Shown piece by piece: positions 1 to 9,079 of a stretch of DNA of 64,000 bases. Origin of the DNA: CAVQMB01 sp963713445 (GTDB taxonomy: Bacteria > Pseudomonadota > Gammaproteobacteria > Competibacterales > Competibacteraceae); assembly GCA_963713445.1 (NCBI GenBank), contig CAVQMB010000031.1, forward strand, positions 62,001 to 126,000, written 5' to 3'. Both the position numbers and the translations under genes were made by a program. Numbering within the stretch: position 1 is the first letter of the stretch; every line of letters starts with the position of its first letter. Under the pieces are notes generated by a model. The model made no database searches. It saw only the letters and a list, made by a program, of their open reading frames with translations, and was not told the DNA's origin.

Positions 1-1
1 C

Positions 2-1885
2 ATCATCATTGGGTGCTTTCCTCCCGCCATGTTCCCAACAGAAGCGGGTCTGGACGCTTCCTGGATTTGGTACAACGGCTATGCGTTCGCTCACCACATG
101 CAATGGGGAAGCGACGTGCTATGGACTTATGGGCCGCTGGGGTTTCTGGGTTTACCGTACCAATACGGGCATCGGGGTGTATGGCTGGCGGCGTATTTGG
201 TCTTCCTTGCGTTGCGTCTTATGTGGTTTGCGGCGCTTTACCTGACCATCCGCACGGTCCGTCGCGGCGACCGCAATATCGTCGACCTCGTAGCGCTTCT
301 GATACTGTTTTTATACATGGAGTTCGAGGCGATACACGTCGATGTCATCGCCCTGCTTTTGCCGCTATTCCTACTATTAAGATTTACCCTGTTGGAGCCC
401 GATCAACAGCGGTTTCCGCTGGTTGAAAGTACGCTGGCGGGATCGCTGTTTGCACTGTCCAGTCTGATCAAGTTCACTTCGCTGATAGTAGCGGTGCCGA
501 CCGTCATCACAGCCGGGTGTATCGCCCTGGTGGCTGGCGGGCGGCGCGATCGTACCTACATGGTCGTATTGATTGCATCCTTTTTGATCGCGTTTATTGT
601 AGGTTGGGGTGCGGCGGGCCAGGAATTCTCCAATCTGCCTGGGTACGTGTGGAGTTCAGTCGTTATTTCCTCGGGTTACAGTGCCGCTATGGCGATACCG
701 GCACGACACATATTGCTGCTGCTGGCGATGGTATTGGTGGGCCTGTATCTGGCGAGTCTTTACACTCTGTATAGACGACGGGGAGCACGGTTGATGGTGT
801 TGGCCGCTATCGCAACCGGTTTTGCGGCGTTTGTGTTCTGGAAAGAGGGGTTTGTCCGAGGCGGCTTCGCACACGCAGGCATCTTCTTTTTGTTTATGTC
901 CGCAATCTTCCTCATGCTAAGTGTGCTGGAGCGCTGGACTCTATTGTCAAGAACCCAGTTATTGGTAAGCGCAGGCGTAATCGTCGCGTTTTGGATTCAA
1001 ACGGGAATAGTTACTGCGTTGCAGACGCCGAGGCAGTTCTGGGACCGGGTCGACGTTGCCTGGAAGTTGGCGACAGAATCAGGCGTTTATGGCAATTGGC
1101 TCGCAGGAACCAAGAATCGCCTGCGTTCCCATTACCGACTCCCGCAGGCCATGGTGGATAAGGTGCGAAACCAGCCACTGGCCGTCATGCCGTGGGATCT
1201 TTTGATAGCCTTCGCTTACGGCGCACGACTCAAGGCACCACCAGTCTCTCAATTATATTCGACCTACACCCCGCAGTTGGATGCCGCTGACGCGAAATGG
1301 CTCACAGTAAATGGGCCGAAGTACGTGCTGTTGACGGTTCAGGCGATCGATAATCGTTATCCGTTGTTCAGCGCGCCGCGGACCTACAGGGGGCTATTCC
1401 GTCACTACTGTTTGGTTGATTCGTCGAGTAATTACCTTTTATTGGAAAGAATACATCAAAATAGACCGAGAAAAGACGGGAGGACGTATAGCCAACGGGT
1501 TGTGAAGTTGGGACAAAAAATCGAGCTTCCGATCACCCACTCTGGGGAGGCGGTTGATTTGGCGGTTGATATCCGACCGTCTATATGGGGACATGTGATC
1601 GGGCTTCTTTATCATCCAAGCGGTGTCTTCGTGGATTTTTACTTGAAGAATGGTGCGACCAAAGGACCCTATCGCTTTATCTATAAGTTGGGTGGCAGTG
1701 GCTTGCAAGCATCACCGTTCCTGGACTCGAATGTCAGTCTCTCGCACTGGTTATCTAGCGGAACCGGAGCGGAGGTCAAGGCGATACGGTTTTCCGTGCA
1801 CGGCTATCGATGGGAATATTCAAACCCAATCCGTCTGGGTGTTCGGGTTGAGCTGTCCACGCCAACTGGCTGCCCGGTGAAATAG
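2..1885 (+). CDS. Large polytopic membrane protein, 5' end outside window
   Basis: The reading frame is open to the first base, so the N-terminus lies outside the window; the first internal ATG is at 29. The visible part has about nine hydrophobic segments in its first 330 residues, followed by a soluble C-terminal region of about 280 residues. An acidic loop with a DASW motif precedes a WTYGPLG motif. That layout (early acidic periplasmic loop, many helices, soluble tail) resembles lipid-linked-sugar glycosyltransferases of the GT-C type, but I see no decisive catalytic motif and leave the function open. The gene is visibly less GC-rich than everything downstream, with codons such as AAA, ATA and TTA used freely, which suggests horizontal acquisition. 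Its 3' end runs over the small minus-strand ORF at 1776-1940. Confidence 0.7.
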   Translation: MIIGCFPPAMFPTEAGLDASWIWYNGYAFAHHMQWGSDVLWTYGPLGFLGLPYQYGHRGVWLAAYLVFLALRLMWFAALYLTIRTVRRGDRNIVDLVALLILFLYMEFEAIHVDVIALLLPLFLLLRFTLLEPDQQRFPLVESTLAGSLFALSSLIKFTSLIVAVPTVITAGCIALVAGGRRDRTYMVVLIASFLIAFIVGWGAAGQEFSNLPGYVWSSVVISSGYSAAMAIPARHILLLLAMVLVGLYLASLYTLYRRRGARLMVLAAIATGFAAFVFWKEGFVRGGFAHAGIFFLFMSAIFLMLSVLERWTLLSRTQLLVSAGVIVAFWIQTGIVTALQTPRQFWDRVDVAWKLATESGVYGNWLAGTKNRLRSHYRLPQAMVDKVRNQPLAVMPWDLLIAFAYGARLKAPPVSQLYSTYTPQLDAADAKWLTVNGPKYVLLTVQAIDNRYPLFSAPRTYRGLFRHYCLVDSSSNYLLLERIHQNRPRKDGRTYSQRVVKLGQKIELPITHSGEAVDLAVDIRPSIWGHVIGLLYHPSGVFVDFYLKNGATKGPYRFIYKLGGSGLQASPFLDSNVSLSHWLSSGTGAEVKAIRFSVHGYRWEYSNPIRLGVRVELSTPTGCPVK

Positions 1886-1940
1886 AGATGATGCCGCGCA
1901 TCTCACTCACCGTCATGGTGCCGGGAAGGCTTGCACTCAT
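1776..1940 (-). pseudogene. Possible truncated gene start facing the membrane protein gene
   Basis: On the minus strand a strong AGGAGG Shine-Dalgarno sequence lies 6 bases before an ATG at 1940, preceded by a TATACT-like -10 box near 1985. The first 17 or so codons read like a normal protein start (MSASLPGTMTVSEMRG). The rest of the 54-codon frame lies inside the 3' end of the membrane protein gene and looks like shadow coding. My inference is that the 5' end of a former gene, divergent from gbcA, remains after the membrane-protein segment replaced its body. It could also be chance. Confidence 0.25.
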
Positions 1941-2180
1941 CAGGTTTTCCTCCTGTCGCGAGCATTGGCGAACTTGATAAACCAGTATACGGGATTTCAC
2001 CGCCAGCCCGGACGCGAGCGCTCAGGTCGCGGCTGCCTACATGCGGGTCGTAGCAGCGATACCGATGCCATGTCAGCGGGCGTAGATTGCGCGGATCAGC
2101 GGCGCTGCGAAACGCTCCATTGCGGCAGCCACCCGCCCCCAGCACCCGTCAATCGTTGCCCAGTAAGGTGGAGTTACCCC

Positions 2181-3422
2181 ATGGATACCCGCGCCCAGAT
2201 GCTCGATCTGCTCGCCACCCGCGAGCGCACCTACAGCCTGCCGCAGCCGTTCTACAACGACCCCGCGTTTTTCCGGCTCGACATGGAACATATCTTCGGC
2301 ACCCAGTGGCTGTTTGCAGGGTTGACCTGCGAGATTCCCAAGGCAGGCAACTTCTTTACTCTGAACGTGGGTGATGACCCGGTGGTGATCGTGCGTGGCC
2401 GTGATCAGCAAATCCGGGCGTTCTATAACATCTGCCGGCACCGCGGGTCGAAGATCTGTCTTAAGGACAAGGGTAATACGGCCAAGCTGGTCTGCCCTTA
2501 TCACCAGTGGACCTATGAGTTGGATGGACGGCTGCTGTTCGCCGGTAACATGGACGCCGGATTTGATGCCACCCGGTTTGCGCTCAAACCGGTTCATTGC
2601 GAGTTTGTGGCCGGCTACATCTTTATCTGCCTCGCGGACCAGGCGCCGGCGTTTGATGATTTCCGTCAGGCGGTTGAGCCCTACATGCTGCCGCATGACC
2701 TGGACAATGCCAAGGTCGCGTTCGAGAGCAGTATCGTTGAGCGGAGCAACTGGAAGCTGACCATGGAAAACAACCGCGAATGCTACCACTGTGCCGGCAA
2801 CCATCCGGAATTGCTGCGCACCCTGGCCGAGTTCGACAAGGTCGACGATCCCCGTCTCAGCCCCAAATTCCGCGAGCTGCTGGAGCACAAGGCCCGCCAG
2901 TGGGATGGCCTCGGGCTGGCCCACCGGCCGACCCCGAAGCATCTCCGCTACCGCGCGGTCCGGCTGCCGTTCGAGCATGGCGTCAGTATGACCATGGACG
3001 GCAAACCGGGTTGCCGCAAGCTGCTGGGCAATCTCACCGATGCGGATCTGGGTTCGTTGCGGCTGCTGAGCCTGCCCAATTCCTGGAACCATCTGCAGGG
3101 GGATCACGCGGTCGCTTTCCGGGTATTGCCGCTGGGGCCCCAGGAGACCCTGGTGACCACCAAGTGGCTGGTGCACAAGGATGCCAGGGAAGGGGTGGAC
3201 TACGACGTCGAGCGCCTGACTAAGGTGTGGGTGGCGACCAACGATCAGGACCGCACGGTGGTCGAACACAACCAGCTGGGGGTCAATTCCCGGGCCTACC
3301 AGCCGGGTCCTTACTCGCAGACCATCGAGTTCGGGGTGCAGGATTTCATCGACTGGTATACCGGCGAGATCCAGCATCAGCTGGCTCCGGCAGTGGGTGA
3401 GTCGCCGCTGGCGGCAGCCTGA
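2181..3422 (+). CDS. gbcA: Glycine betaine monooxygenase, Rieske oxygenase subunit
   Basis: Oxidative demethylation of glycine betaine to dimethylglycine and formaldehyde, together with the reductase encoded next. The 413-residue protein has a Rieske [2Fe-2S] motif (C85-x-H87, then C105-x2-H108, with CRHRG and CPYHQW). It also has the mononuclear iron site of ring-hydroxylating-type oxygenases (ENNRECYH, H203 and H208). The start at 2181 is preferred over the longer frame from 1965 because the upstream codons are low-complexity and MDTRAQMLDLL begins the recognisable N-terminus; length is close to that of Pseudomonas GbcA. The reductase gene follows after 15 bases. A related carnitine or stachydrine monooxygenase is possible, but the pairing with a GbcB-type reductase favours betaine. 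Confidence 0.85.
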   Translation: MDTRAQMLDLLATRERTYSLPQPFYNDPAFFRLDMEHIFGTQWLFAGLTCEIPKAGNFFTLNVGDDPVVIVRGRDQQIRAFYNICRHRGSKICLKDKGNTAKLVCPYHQWTYELDGRLLFAGNMDAGFDATRFALKPVHCEFVAGYIFICLADQAPAFDDFRQAVEPYMLPHDLDNAKVAFESSIVERSNWKLTMENNRECYHCAGNHPELLRTLAEFDKVDDPRLSPKFRELLEHKARQWDGLGLAHRPTPKHLRYRAVRLPFEHGVSMTMDGKPGCRKLLGNLTDADLGSLRLLSLPNSWNHLQGDHAVAFRVLPLGPQETLVTTKWLVHKDAREGVDYDVERLTKVWVATNDQDRTVVEHNQLGVNSRAYQPGPYSQTIEFGVQDFIDWYTGEIQHQLAPAVGESPLAAA

Positions 3423-3437
3423 CGCGGTGGACCGCTG

Positions 3438-4526
3438 ATGAACGTCAGAGAGGCCGTGGCCCGGCTCAAGCAGGCCAAACCCTGGAACAGTCACGCCGAG
3501 CAGCTGGAGTGCGTGATGGTGTTGCAGGATACCCATAACGTGAAGACGTTCTGTTTTCAGCCGACCGATTCCAGTTGGTTCCGTTATCTGCCGGGGCAGT
3601 TCATTACCCTGGAGGTGGAGATCGCGGGGCGCAGGGTCCAGCGCTGCTACACGCTGGCTTCGAGTCCGTCGCGGCCGCTATGCATCTGGGTGACGGTCAA
3701 GCGCTATGAAGACGGTCTGGTTTCGGACTGGTTGCACGAGAATCTGGCGATCGGTGACCGGATCAAGGCCTATGGGCCGTCGGGCATCTTCAGTTTCCAC
3801 AACCATCTGGCCGATAAGTACCTGTTCCTGTCGGCCGGGGTCGGCATTACGCCGCTGCTGTCGATGACCCGCTGGCTGTTCGACTTCGGCCTGTCCACTG
3901 ATGTGACTTTCGTGCACTGTGCCCAGACGCCGTCGGACATCATCGCCCGCAAAGAGCTGGAGATGATGAGCGCGCGGTTGCCGGAAATCAAAGTCTCGCT
4001 GGTCTGCGAGCGGTCCGATCCCTACGGTGCCTGGACCGGCTACAGCGGCCGTATCAATCAGCTCATGCTGGAACTGATCGCGTCGGATTACTTCGAACGG
4101 GAAATCTTCTGCTGCGGGCCGGCGCCGTTCATGCAGGCGGTACGTGACATCCTTAACACCGCCGGCTATGACATGGCTCACTACCATGAGGAGAGCTTCG
4201 AGGCACCGATTCACAACGAGTCCGAGATCCCCGAGCACGATGACATCATCATCGACGAGACCAATCGGGCCACCGTGGTGTTTGCCGATTCCAACCAGAC
4301 CGTGATCTGCCGCGAATCGGACAGTATTCTGAATGCTGCCCATGAGGCCGGCCTGCACATCCCCAGTGCCTGCCAGTTCGGGGTCTGCGGGACCTGCCGG
4401 GTGAAGAAGCTGTCCGGCGAGGTCTATATGCTGCAGAACGGTGGTATTACCGACGAGGAGATCGAGGAAGGTTACATCCTGGCCTGTTGTTCGAATCCGC
4501 TGGGCGACGTGGTGATCGAGTACTGA
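3438..4526 (+). CDS. gbcB: Glycine betaine monooxygenase, flavin/ferredoxin reductase subunit
   Basis: Electron-transfer partner of the upstream Rieske oxygenase, passing electrons from NAD(P)H through flavin and a [2Fe-2S] cluster. In order, the 362-residue protein has a ferredoxin-reductase FAD domain (residues about 25-130, with RCYTLASSPS), an NAD-binding domain (about 135-240, GVGITPLLSM and CCGPAPFM), and a C-terminal plant-type ferredoxin domain. The cluster cysteines sit in ACQFGVCGTC and in a final LACC. The gene is co-directional with gbcA at a 15-base gap, so the two are probably one operon. No regulator lies beside them. Confidence 0.85.
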   Translation: MNVREAVARLKQAKPWNSHAEQLECVMVLQDTHNVKTFCFQPTDSSWFRYLPGQFITLEVEIAGRRVQRCYTLASSPSRPLCIWVTVKRYEDGLVSDWLHENLAIGDRIKAYGPSGIFSFHNHLADKYLFLSAGVGITPLLSMTRWLFDFGLSTDVTFVHCAQTPSDIIARKELEMMSARLPEIKVSLVCERSDPYGAWTGYSGRINQLMLELIASDYFEREIFCCGPAPFMQAVRDILNTAGYDMAHYHEESFEAPIHNESEIPEHDDIIIDETNRATVVFADSNQTVICRESDSILNAAHEAGLHIPSACQFGVCGTCRVKKLSGEVYMLQNGGITDEEIEEGYILACCSNPLGDVVIEY

Positions 4527-4618
4527 CCGGGGTGCTGTCAGGTAAGGCCTGGCTTGGTTTACATCGCATCGACGGGCGCGTCCACCCGTCGGTGACCACG
4601 TTCCGCACTAAGCGCTGG

Positions 4619-5311
4619 CTAACCGCATTTGCTGTCGCCGCAGTTCAGGCAGGTCGCGCAGCCGTCCATCATGATTACCGCTTTGGTGTTGCACTTGCGG
4701 CATAAGGTGGCAGTCTCCGGGAATTCCTGATCGGCGGCATCGGCGGTCTGCTGCGGATCACGCTGGCCGGCTTCGTACTGGGCCCGCTTCTCGGCGATCA
4801 GTTTTTTCTGGTGCTCGTCGAGGTCGCTGTCCTTGAGCAGCCCTATAGTGCGCATGTGCATTTCGATGACATCGCCGATCTCGGCGACCAGCGATGGCAT
4901 GTAGCGGCCGCCTTTCTTGAAATAACCGCCGCGCGGATCGAACACCGAGCGCAATTCCTCGACCAGGAATGTCACGTCACCGCCCTTGCGGAATACCGCC
5001 GAGATGATCCGGGTGAGCGCCACGATCCACTGGAAGTGGTCCATATTCTTCGAGTTGATGAAAATCTCGAACGGCCGCCGCTGTTCGTGCTCGGTACCGG
5101 GATTCAGCACCAGGTCGTTGACGGTGATGTACATGGCATGTTCCGACAAGGGCGTCTTCACCTTGTAGGTGGAGCCCATCAGCACTTCCGGGCGCTCCAG
5201 CTTTTCATGCATCTGCACCACCTCGGCGGTGGTCGGCGCGACCCGGGGGGCTTGCTCCGATTTGCCAGCCACGTGGTATTCGACAATTTTGTTTTCGATC
5301 TTGATCGCCAT
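4619..5311 (-). CDS. nrdJb: B12-dependent ribonucleotide reductase, small C-terminal subunit (TSCPD protein)
   Basis: Second half of a split class II ribonucleotide reductase, as in Pseudomonas aeruginosa, where NrdJa and NrdJb are separate proteins. The 230-residue protein carries the TSCPD-type region (about residues 65-140, with INSKNMDHFQW and ALTRIISAVFRKGGD). It ends in a cysteine-rich tail (LCRKCNTK and CATCLNCGDSKCG), which in this family delivers reducing equivalents to the active site. Only 20 bases separate it from the nrdJa stop codon upstream, so the two are co-transcribed. The C-terminal cysteines could also bind zinc. Confidence 0.85.
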   Translation of the reverse strand: MAIKIENKIVEYHVAGKSEQAPRVAPTTAEVVQMHEKLERPEVLMGSTYKVKTPLSEHAMYITVNDLVLNPGTEHEQRRPFEIFINSKNMDHFQWIVALTRIISAVFRKGGDVTFLVEELRSVFDPRGGYFKKGGRYMPSLVAEIGDVIEMHMRTIGLLKDSDLDEHQKKLIAEKRAQYEAGQRDPQQTADAADQEFPETATLCRKCNTKAVIMMDGCATCLNCGDSKCG

Positions 5312-5331
5312 GATAGTTACTCCCGGACGCC

Positions 5332-7491
5332 TCAGTAGCGCCCGTAATAGCCTTCTTTCAACGCATCGAACAGGTTGGCGGCGGTATGGATTTCGCCGTC
5401 GTATTCGACTTCCTCGTTACCCTTGACCGTGACTTCGCTGCCGTCCTCCAGCACAAACGTGTAGCGGGTGTTCGCCAGATCCTTGTCCTTGACCAGCACG
5501 CCCTGGAACGCCTCAGGGTTGAAGCGGAAGGTGGTGCAACCCTTCAGCCCCCGTTCGTAGGCATACAGATAGATGTCCTTGAAGTCCTCGAACGGGTAGT
5601 CGGTCGGCACGTTGGCGGTCTTGGAAATCGAGGAGTCGATCCATTTCTGGGCCGCAGCCTGAATGTCGACATGCTGTCTGGGGGTCACGTCGTCGGCGGT
5701 GATGAAATAGTCAGGCAGGCGCTCGTCCGGGTTGTCAGAGAACGGCATGGCCCGCGGGTTGATCAGTTCCCGGTAGGCCAGCAGCTCGAACGAGAATACG
5801 TCCACCTTCTCCTTGCTCTTGCGGCCCTCGCGGATGACGTTGCGGGCATAGTGATGAGCGAACGAGGGTTCGATGCCGTTGGACGCGTTGTTGGCTAAGC
5901 TGAGCGAGATGGTCCCGGTGGGCGCGATCGAGCTGTGATGGGTGAAGCGGGCACCGGTCTCGGCCAGGGCGTCGATCAGTTCGGGTTCCACCGCGGCGAT
6001 GCCCTGCATATAGCGGCTGTAACGCGCGTGCAGGATCTTGCCCGTGACCCGGTCGCCCACCTTGTGGCCGTCGCGTGCCAGGCTCGGCTGCCGGTGCAGC
6101 AGTTCCGGCGTGATTTCGAAATCCTCCTCCATTATCGGCGCGGGACCCTTCTCGCGGGCCAGCTCCAGTGCGGTCCGCCAGCCGGTCAGGGCCATTTCCC
6201 GGGCAACGCGGTCGGTGAAGTCGAGTGAATCCGCCGCGCCGTATTTCATCCGCAGCATGGTCAGCGTCGAGCCCAGTCCGAGGAAGCCCATGCCATGGCG
6301 CCGTTTCCGGCTAATTTCGTCACGCTGCTGGGGCAGGGGCAAGCCGCTGACTTCCACCACATTGTCGAGCATGCGGGTGAACACGGCCACGACTTCGCAG
6401 TAGCCGTCCCAGTCGAACCGGGCCCGGTCGGTGAACGGGTCGTGCACGAACCGGGTCAGGTTGACTGACCCGAGCAGGCAGGACCCGTAAGGTGGCAGGC
6501 CCTGCTCACCACAGGGATTGGTCGCCCGGATGGTCTCGCAGAACCAGTTATTGTTCATCTGATTGTATTTGTCGATCAGGATGAATCCGGGTTCCGCGTA
6601 GTCGTAAGTGGAACTCATGATCAGATCCCACAGCCGCCGCGCCGGGATGGTGCGGTAAATGCGGCAGGCGACCCTGCCGTCGGCGTTGCTGACCAGCCCA
6701 TCATGGGTTGGCCACTCCCGCCAGATCACCTGCTCCGGATCGTCAAGATCGATACTGTCGTCCAGTTCCTTGTCCTTGAGCGGGAACGCCAGCGGCCAGT
6801 CCGCGTCGCGCTTGACCGCTTCCATGAATTCCTGGGTGATCAGCAGGCTCAGGTTAAACTGGCGCAGCCGCCCACTTTCACGCTTGGCGCGGATGAACTC
6901 CATTACATCGGGATGGCCGACATCGAAGGTGCCCATCTGGGCGCCACGGCGGCCGCCGGCAGAGGATACGGTGAAGCACATCTTGTCGTAGATATCCATG
7001 AACGACAGTGGCCCCGACGTATACGCCCCGGCGCCGGAGACGTAGGCGCCGCGCGGGCGCAGGGTGGAGAATTCATAGCCGATACCGCAGCCGGCCTTGA
7101 GTGTCAGCCCGGCTTCATGCACTTTCTGCAGGATATCGTCCATGGAGTCGCCGATGGTGCCTGATACTGTGCAGTTGATGGTGCTGGTGGCCGGCTTGTG
7201 CTCCCAGGCGCCGGCGTTGGAAATAATGCGTCCGGCCGGAATCGCACCCCGCCGCAGCGCCCACAGGAAGCGGTGATACCAGTGTTCCCGCAACTCCGGT
7301 GTGGTTTCGGTCTCCGCCAGGGCACGGGCGACGCGCTGGTAAGTGGCGTCCACGGTTTCATCGAGGGCATGGCCGTCCTTGGTCTTGAGCCGGTACTTCT
7401 TGTCCCAGATATCAGCCGAAGCCGGTTGGATGGGGATGTCGCGGGCCGCTGGGGTGGCCGGGTCGACGGGGCGTAAACGGGCTGTTTTCAT
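5332..7491 (-). CDS. nrdJa: Adenosylcobalamin-dependent ribonucleoside-diphosphate reductase, catalytic subunit
   Basis: Makes deoxyribonucleotides by class II radical chemistry, with adenosylcobalamin generating the thiyl radical, so it works with or without oxygen. The 719-residue protein has the first substrate cysteine (TINCTVSG, C107), a KAGCGIGYE loop, the NPCGE motif with C327 and E329, and an APTGTISL substrate loop near the C-terminal third. I chose the ATG at 7491 because an AGGA sits 5 bases upstream; a GTG at 7503 in frame lacks a ribosome site. The gene overlaps no neighbour and is followed directly by nrdJb. Paired NrdR boxes at 7669-7716 predict repression when dNTP/ATP is high. 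No class I or III reductase is seen in the window. Confidence 0.9.
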   Translation of the reverse strand: MKTARLRPVDPATPAARDIPIQPASADIWDKKYRLKTKDGHALDETVDATYQRVARALAETETTPELREHWYHRFLWALRRGAIPAGRIISNAGAWEHKPATSTINCTVSGTIGDSMDDILQKVHEAGLTLKAGCGIGYEFSTLRPRGAYVSGAGAYTSGPLSFMDIYDKMCFTVSSAGGRRGAQMGTFDVGHPDVMEFIRAKRESGRLRQFNLSLLITQEFMEAVKRDADWPLAFPLKDKELDDSIDLDDPEQVIWREWPTHDGLVSNADGRVACRIYRTIPARRLWDLIMSSTYDYAEPGFILIDKYNQMNNNWFCETIRATNPCGEQGLPPYGSCLLGSVNLTRFVHDPFTDRARFDWDGYCEVVAVFTRMLDNVVEVSGLPLPQQRDEISRKRRHGMGFLGLGSTLTMLRMKYGAADSLDFTDRVAREMALTGWRTALELAREKGPAPIMEEDFEITPELLHRQPSLARDGHKVGDRVTGKILHARYSRYMQGIAAVEPELIDALAETGARFTHHSSIAPTGTISLSLANNASNGIEPSFAHHYARNVIREGRKSKEKVDVFSFELLAYRELINPRAMPFSDNPDERLPDYFITADDVTPRQHVDIQAAAQKWIDSSISKTANVPTDYPFEDFKDIYLYAYERGLKGCTTFRFNPEAFQGVLVKDKDLANTRYTFVLEDGSEVTVKGNEEVEYDGEIHTAANLFDALKEGYYGRY

Positions 7492-7668
7492 GACGATCCT
7501 CACCGGCTGTTTATGCTAGGCAGAATAGGCGGACTGGCGCTGTTAATGAATGGCGAATTCATCGGTGATATGATGCGTTGCCAGTACGCAACAGGTACCA
7601 GTACGCGCCGTGCTTCGGTCACCGACACTCTCCACTACAGTTGGGTGTGGCTGCTGTTTCCCTGTTGG

Positions 7669-7684
7669 GCACAACAAATTGTGG
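7669..7684 (-). promoter_or_regulatory. NrdR box 2 upstream of nrdJa
   Basis: GCACAACAAATTGTGG matches the NrdR consensus at about 12 of 16 positions. It sits 16 bases from the end of box 1, putting both on the same face of the helix. It is followed by a leader of about 180 bases before the nrdJa start. Confidence 0.7.
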
Positions 7685-7700
7685 TTTAAATTCTGATTAA

Positions 7701-7716
7701 ACACAATAGGATGTGT
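7701..7716 (-). promoter_or_regulatory. NrdR box 1 upstream of nrdJa
   Basis: The 16-base sequence ACACAATAGGATGTGT matches the NrdR consensus acaCwAtATaTwGtgt at 13 of 16 positions by eye, with both conserved outer arms intact. It lies exactly 32 bases (start to start) from box 2, three helical turns, which is the spacing typical of functional NrdR pairs. A weak promoter (TTGTGT, 17-base spacer, CACAAT, read on the minus strand) overlaps both boxes, so repression by occlusion is likely. Confidence 0.75.
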
Positions 7717-7910
7717 TTTGAGAGGCTTACATGTCTCTGATTGGCAAGCAGAAAACAGCGCTGGGCAAGCCGTCAAGCCAGTACCTTTGCGGCCAAACTG
7801 TTGTGAAAGGGTGACACCGGTGGTAAAAATCACTAACCTTAGTGGCAGGAGTTGCCAGATTAAGTCAGTATCCACCTGCCCGGATCAGCGGAACCGCCAG
7901 TGATCGCATC

Positions 7911-8480
7911 ATGAAAGCTTCCTTAGCGATACTCATTTTCTTCGGTTTGCTCGCCGGGTGTGCGCCTCAGGTGCCGGTTCCCACGGCCTTTCAGAAGTCC
8001 TATCAGCCGAAGGTGTGGGCGGCACAGCACTGGAATGTTCTGGCGGCGAACATGGCGGCCAGACTGAAGGCTTCGGTGGCCGATTTGCAGCCCCAAAATC
8101 AGCCGTTCGTAGTCTACGTCAAGCGGCCCCATCCACCGACGGTGTTCAGCGAAACCTTTTACCAACTGCTGAAAACGCAACTGATGCAACAAGGATTTGG
8201 GCTTGCGACAGCGCCCCGCCGAGCGGATCTGGAAGCCGACATCAACATCGACTATGCGGGCCTGGCGAGCAAGGATATCAGCACCGCTTATACTAAGATC
8301 ACCAAGAACGATAAGAGTATGGCGGTCACCGTTTCACTGTTGCACGGCGATCGCTACCTGACCCGGGTCAGTGATGTGTTCTATATTGACCACAGCATCA
8401 GTGACGAATATCTGGGAGGGCCGTCGGTACCGCCAACCCGGCTGGTCAAACTGGTGGGACCCAAGGAGCCGACTCAGTGA
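7911..8480 (+). CDS. Small lipoprotein of unknown function
   Basis: A 189-residue protein with a short signal peptide ending in a lipobox (LLAGC, cysteine 18 or so), so it should be lipidated and anchored in the envelope. The remaining part is mixed alpha/beta with no motif I recognise. The ATG at 7911 is chosen because it places the signal peptide at the N-terminus; a longer frame from 7842 adds an unlikely extension. Its stop codon overlaps the GTG start of the next lipoprotein gene by 4 bases (GTGA), so the two are translationally coupled and probably act together, perhaps in outer-membrane or flagellar assembly if the FlgO-like partner is a guide. Confidence 0.7.
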   Translation: MKASLAILIFFGLLAGCAPQVPVPTAFQKSYQPKVWAAQHWNVLAANMAARLKASVADLQPQNQPFVVYVKRPHPPTVFSETFYQLLKTQLMQQGFGLATAPRRADLEADINIDYAGLASKDISTAYTKITKNDKSMAVTVSLLHGDRYLTRVSDVFYIDHSISDEYLGGPSVPPTRLVKLVGPKEPTQ

Positions 8481-9016
8481 GGCGCCGTGATGTGTTGCTG
8501 TCGGCTGTGTTGCTAGTGGCCGGTTGTGCTTCGTCACAATCCGATGTACCCAAATACAGCCCGGTCAAAGACGCAAACCTGATCCAAAAAGACTATGCAG
8601 CGGCCGAGGTTCTGCTGAAGCAGGTACCCTGGCTTAAGACGTATCATCAGCCGTTGCTCACGGCAAGCTTCGCGGATATCAACTCGCTCCAGACCTCGTC
8701 GGCCCTCGGCCGGATGATCTCGGAACAGATCTCCTCGCGCTTCGCGCAGGAAGGTTTCACCATGATCGAGATGCGTCTGCGCAAAAACGTATTTATTCAG
8801 AAGGACAGTGGTGAATTCGTGCTGTCACGCGAAGTGCGCAACCTCAGCCGGGTGCAGAACGCTGCTGCGGTCATTGCGGGCACCTATGCGGTCGGGCGGC
8901 GCACGGTTTATGTCAGTGCCCGCCTGATACGCGCCGCCGACAACCTGATCCTCGCCTCGTACGATTACCGTCTGCCGCTGGGGCCCAACACACGGGCGCT
9001 GCTGGGCAGCCAGTAG
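8477..9016 (+). CDS. FlgO-family lipoprotein
   Basis: A 179-residue lipoprotein (signal peptide MRRRDVLLSAVLLVAGC with a VAGC lipobox). The body resembles the FlgO domain: an N-terminal part around DINSLQTSSALGRMI, then EQISSRFAQEGF and a C-terminal VIAGTYAVGRRTVYVSARL segment. FlgO proteins are outer-membrane lipoproteins linked to flagella in Vibrio, but the same fold occurs in many non-flagellar lipoproteins, and no flagellar gene is in this window. The GTG start overlaps the previous stop codon. Confidence 0.65.
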   Translation: MRRRDVLLSAVLLVAGCASSQSDVPKYSPVKDANLIQKDYAAAEVLLKQVPWLKTYHQPLLTASFADINSLQTSSALGRMISEQISSRFAQEGFTMIEMRLRKNVFIQKDSGEFVLSREVRNLSRVQNAAAVIAGTYAVGRRTVYVSARLIRAADNLILASYDYRLPLGPNTRALLGSQ

Positions 9017-9079
9017 GCCCGCTTTATCGTCCTGGGGTAGACTGTTGGCATCGCCGTCAAGGCGCCATTCGTCGATTAT

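Larger units (their letters stand above)
7492..7910. other. Divergent control region between nrdJa and the lipoprotein pair
   Basis: This 419-base gap holds the long nrdJa leader (7492 to about 7668), the two NrdR boxes, and about 190 bases leading to the lipoprotein gene on the other strand. I looked for a cobalamin riboswitch in the leader and found only an isolated GGGAAA, without the other conserved boxes. No gene is seen here. Confidence 0.6.

Noticed and set aside
2073..3536. A 487-codon minus-strand open frame across gbcA
   Set aside because: Antisense shadow caused by high GC; gbcA has complete Rieske and iron-site motifs on the other strand.
4527..4618. Terminator between gbcB and nrdJb (CGACGGG / CCCGTCG)
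   Set aside because: A 7-bp stem exists but no T-run follows on either strand.
7492..7668. Cobalamin riboswitch in the nrdJa leader
   Set aside because: Only a GGGAAA fragment is present; the other conserved boxes and stems of the B12 element are missing.
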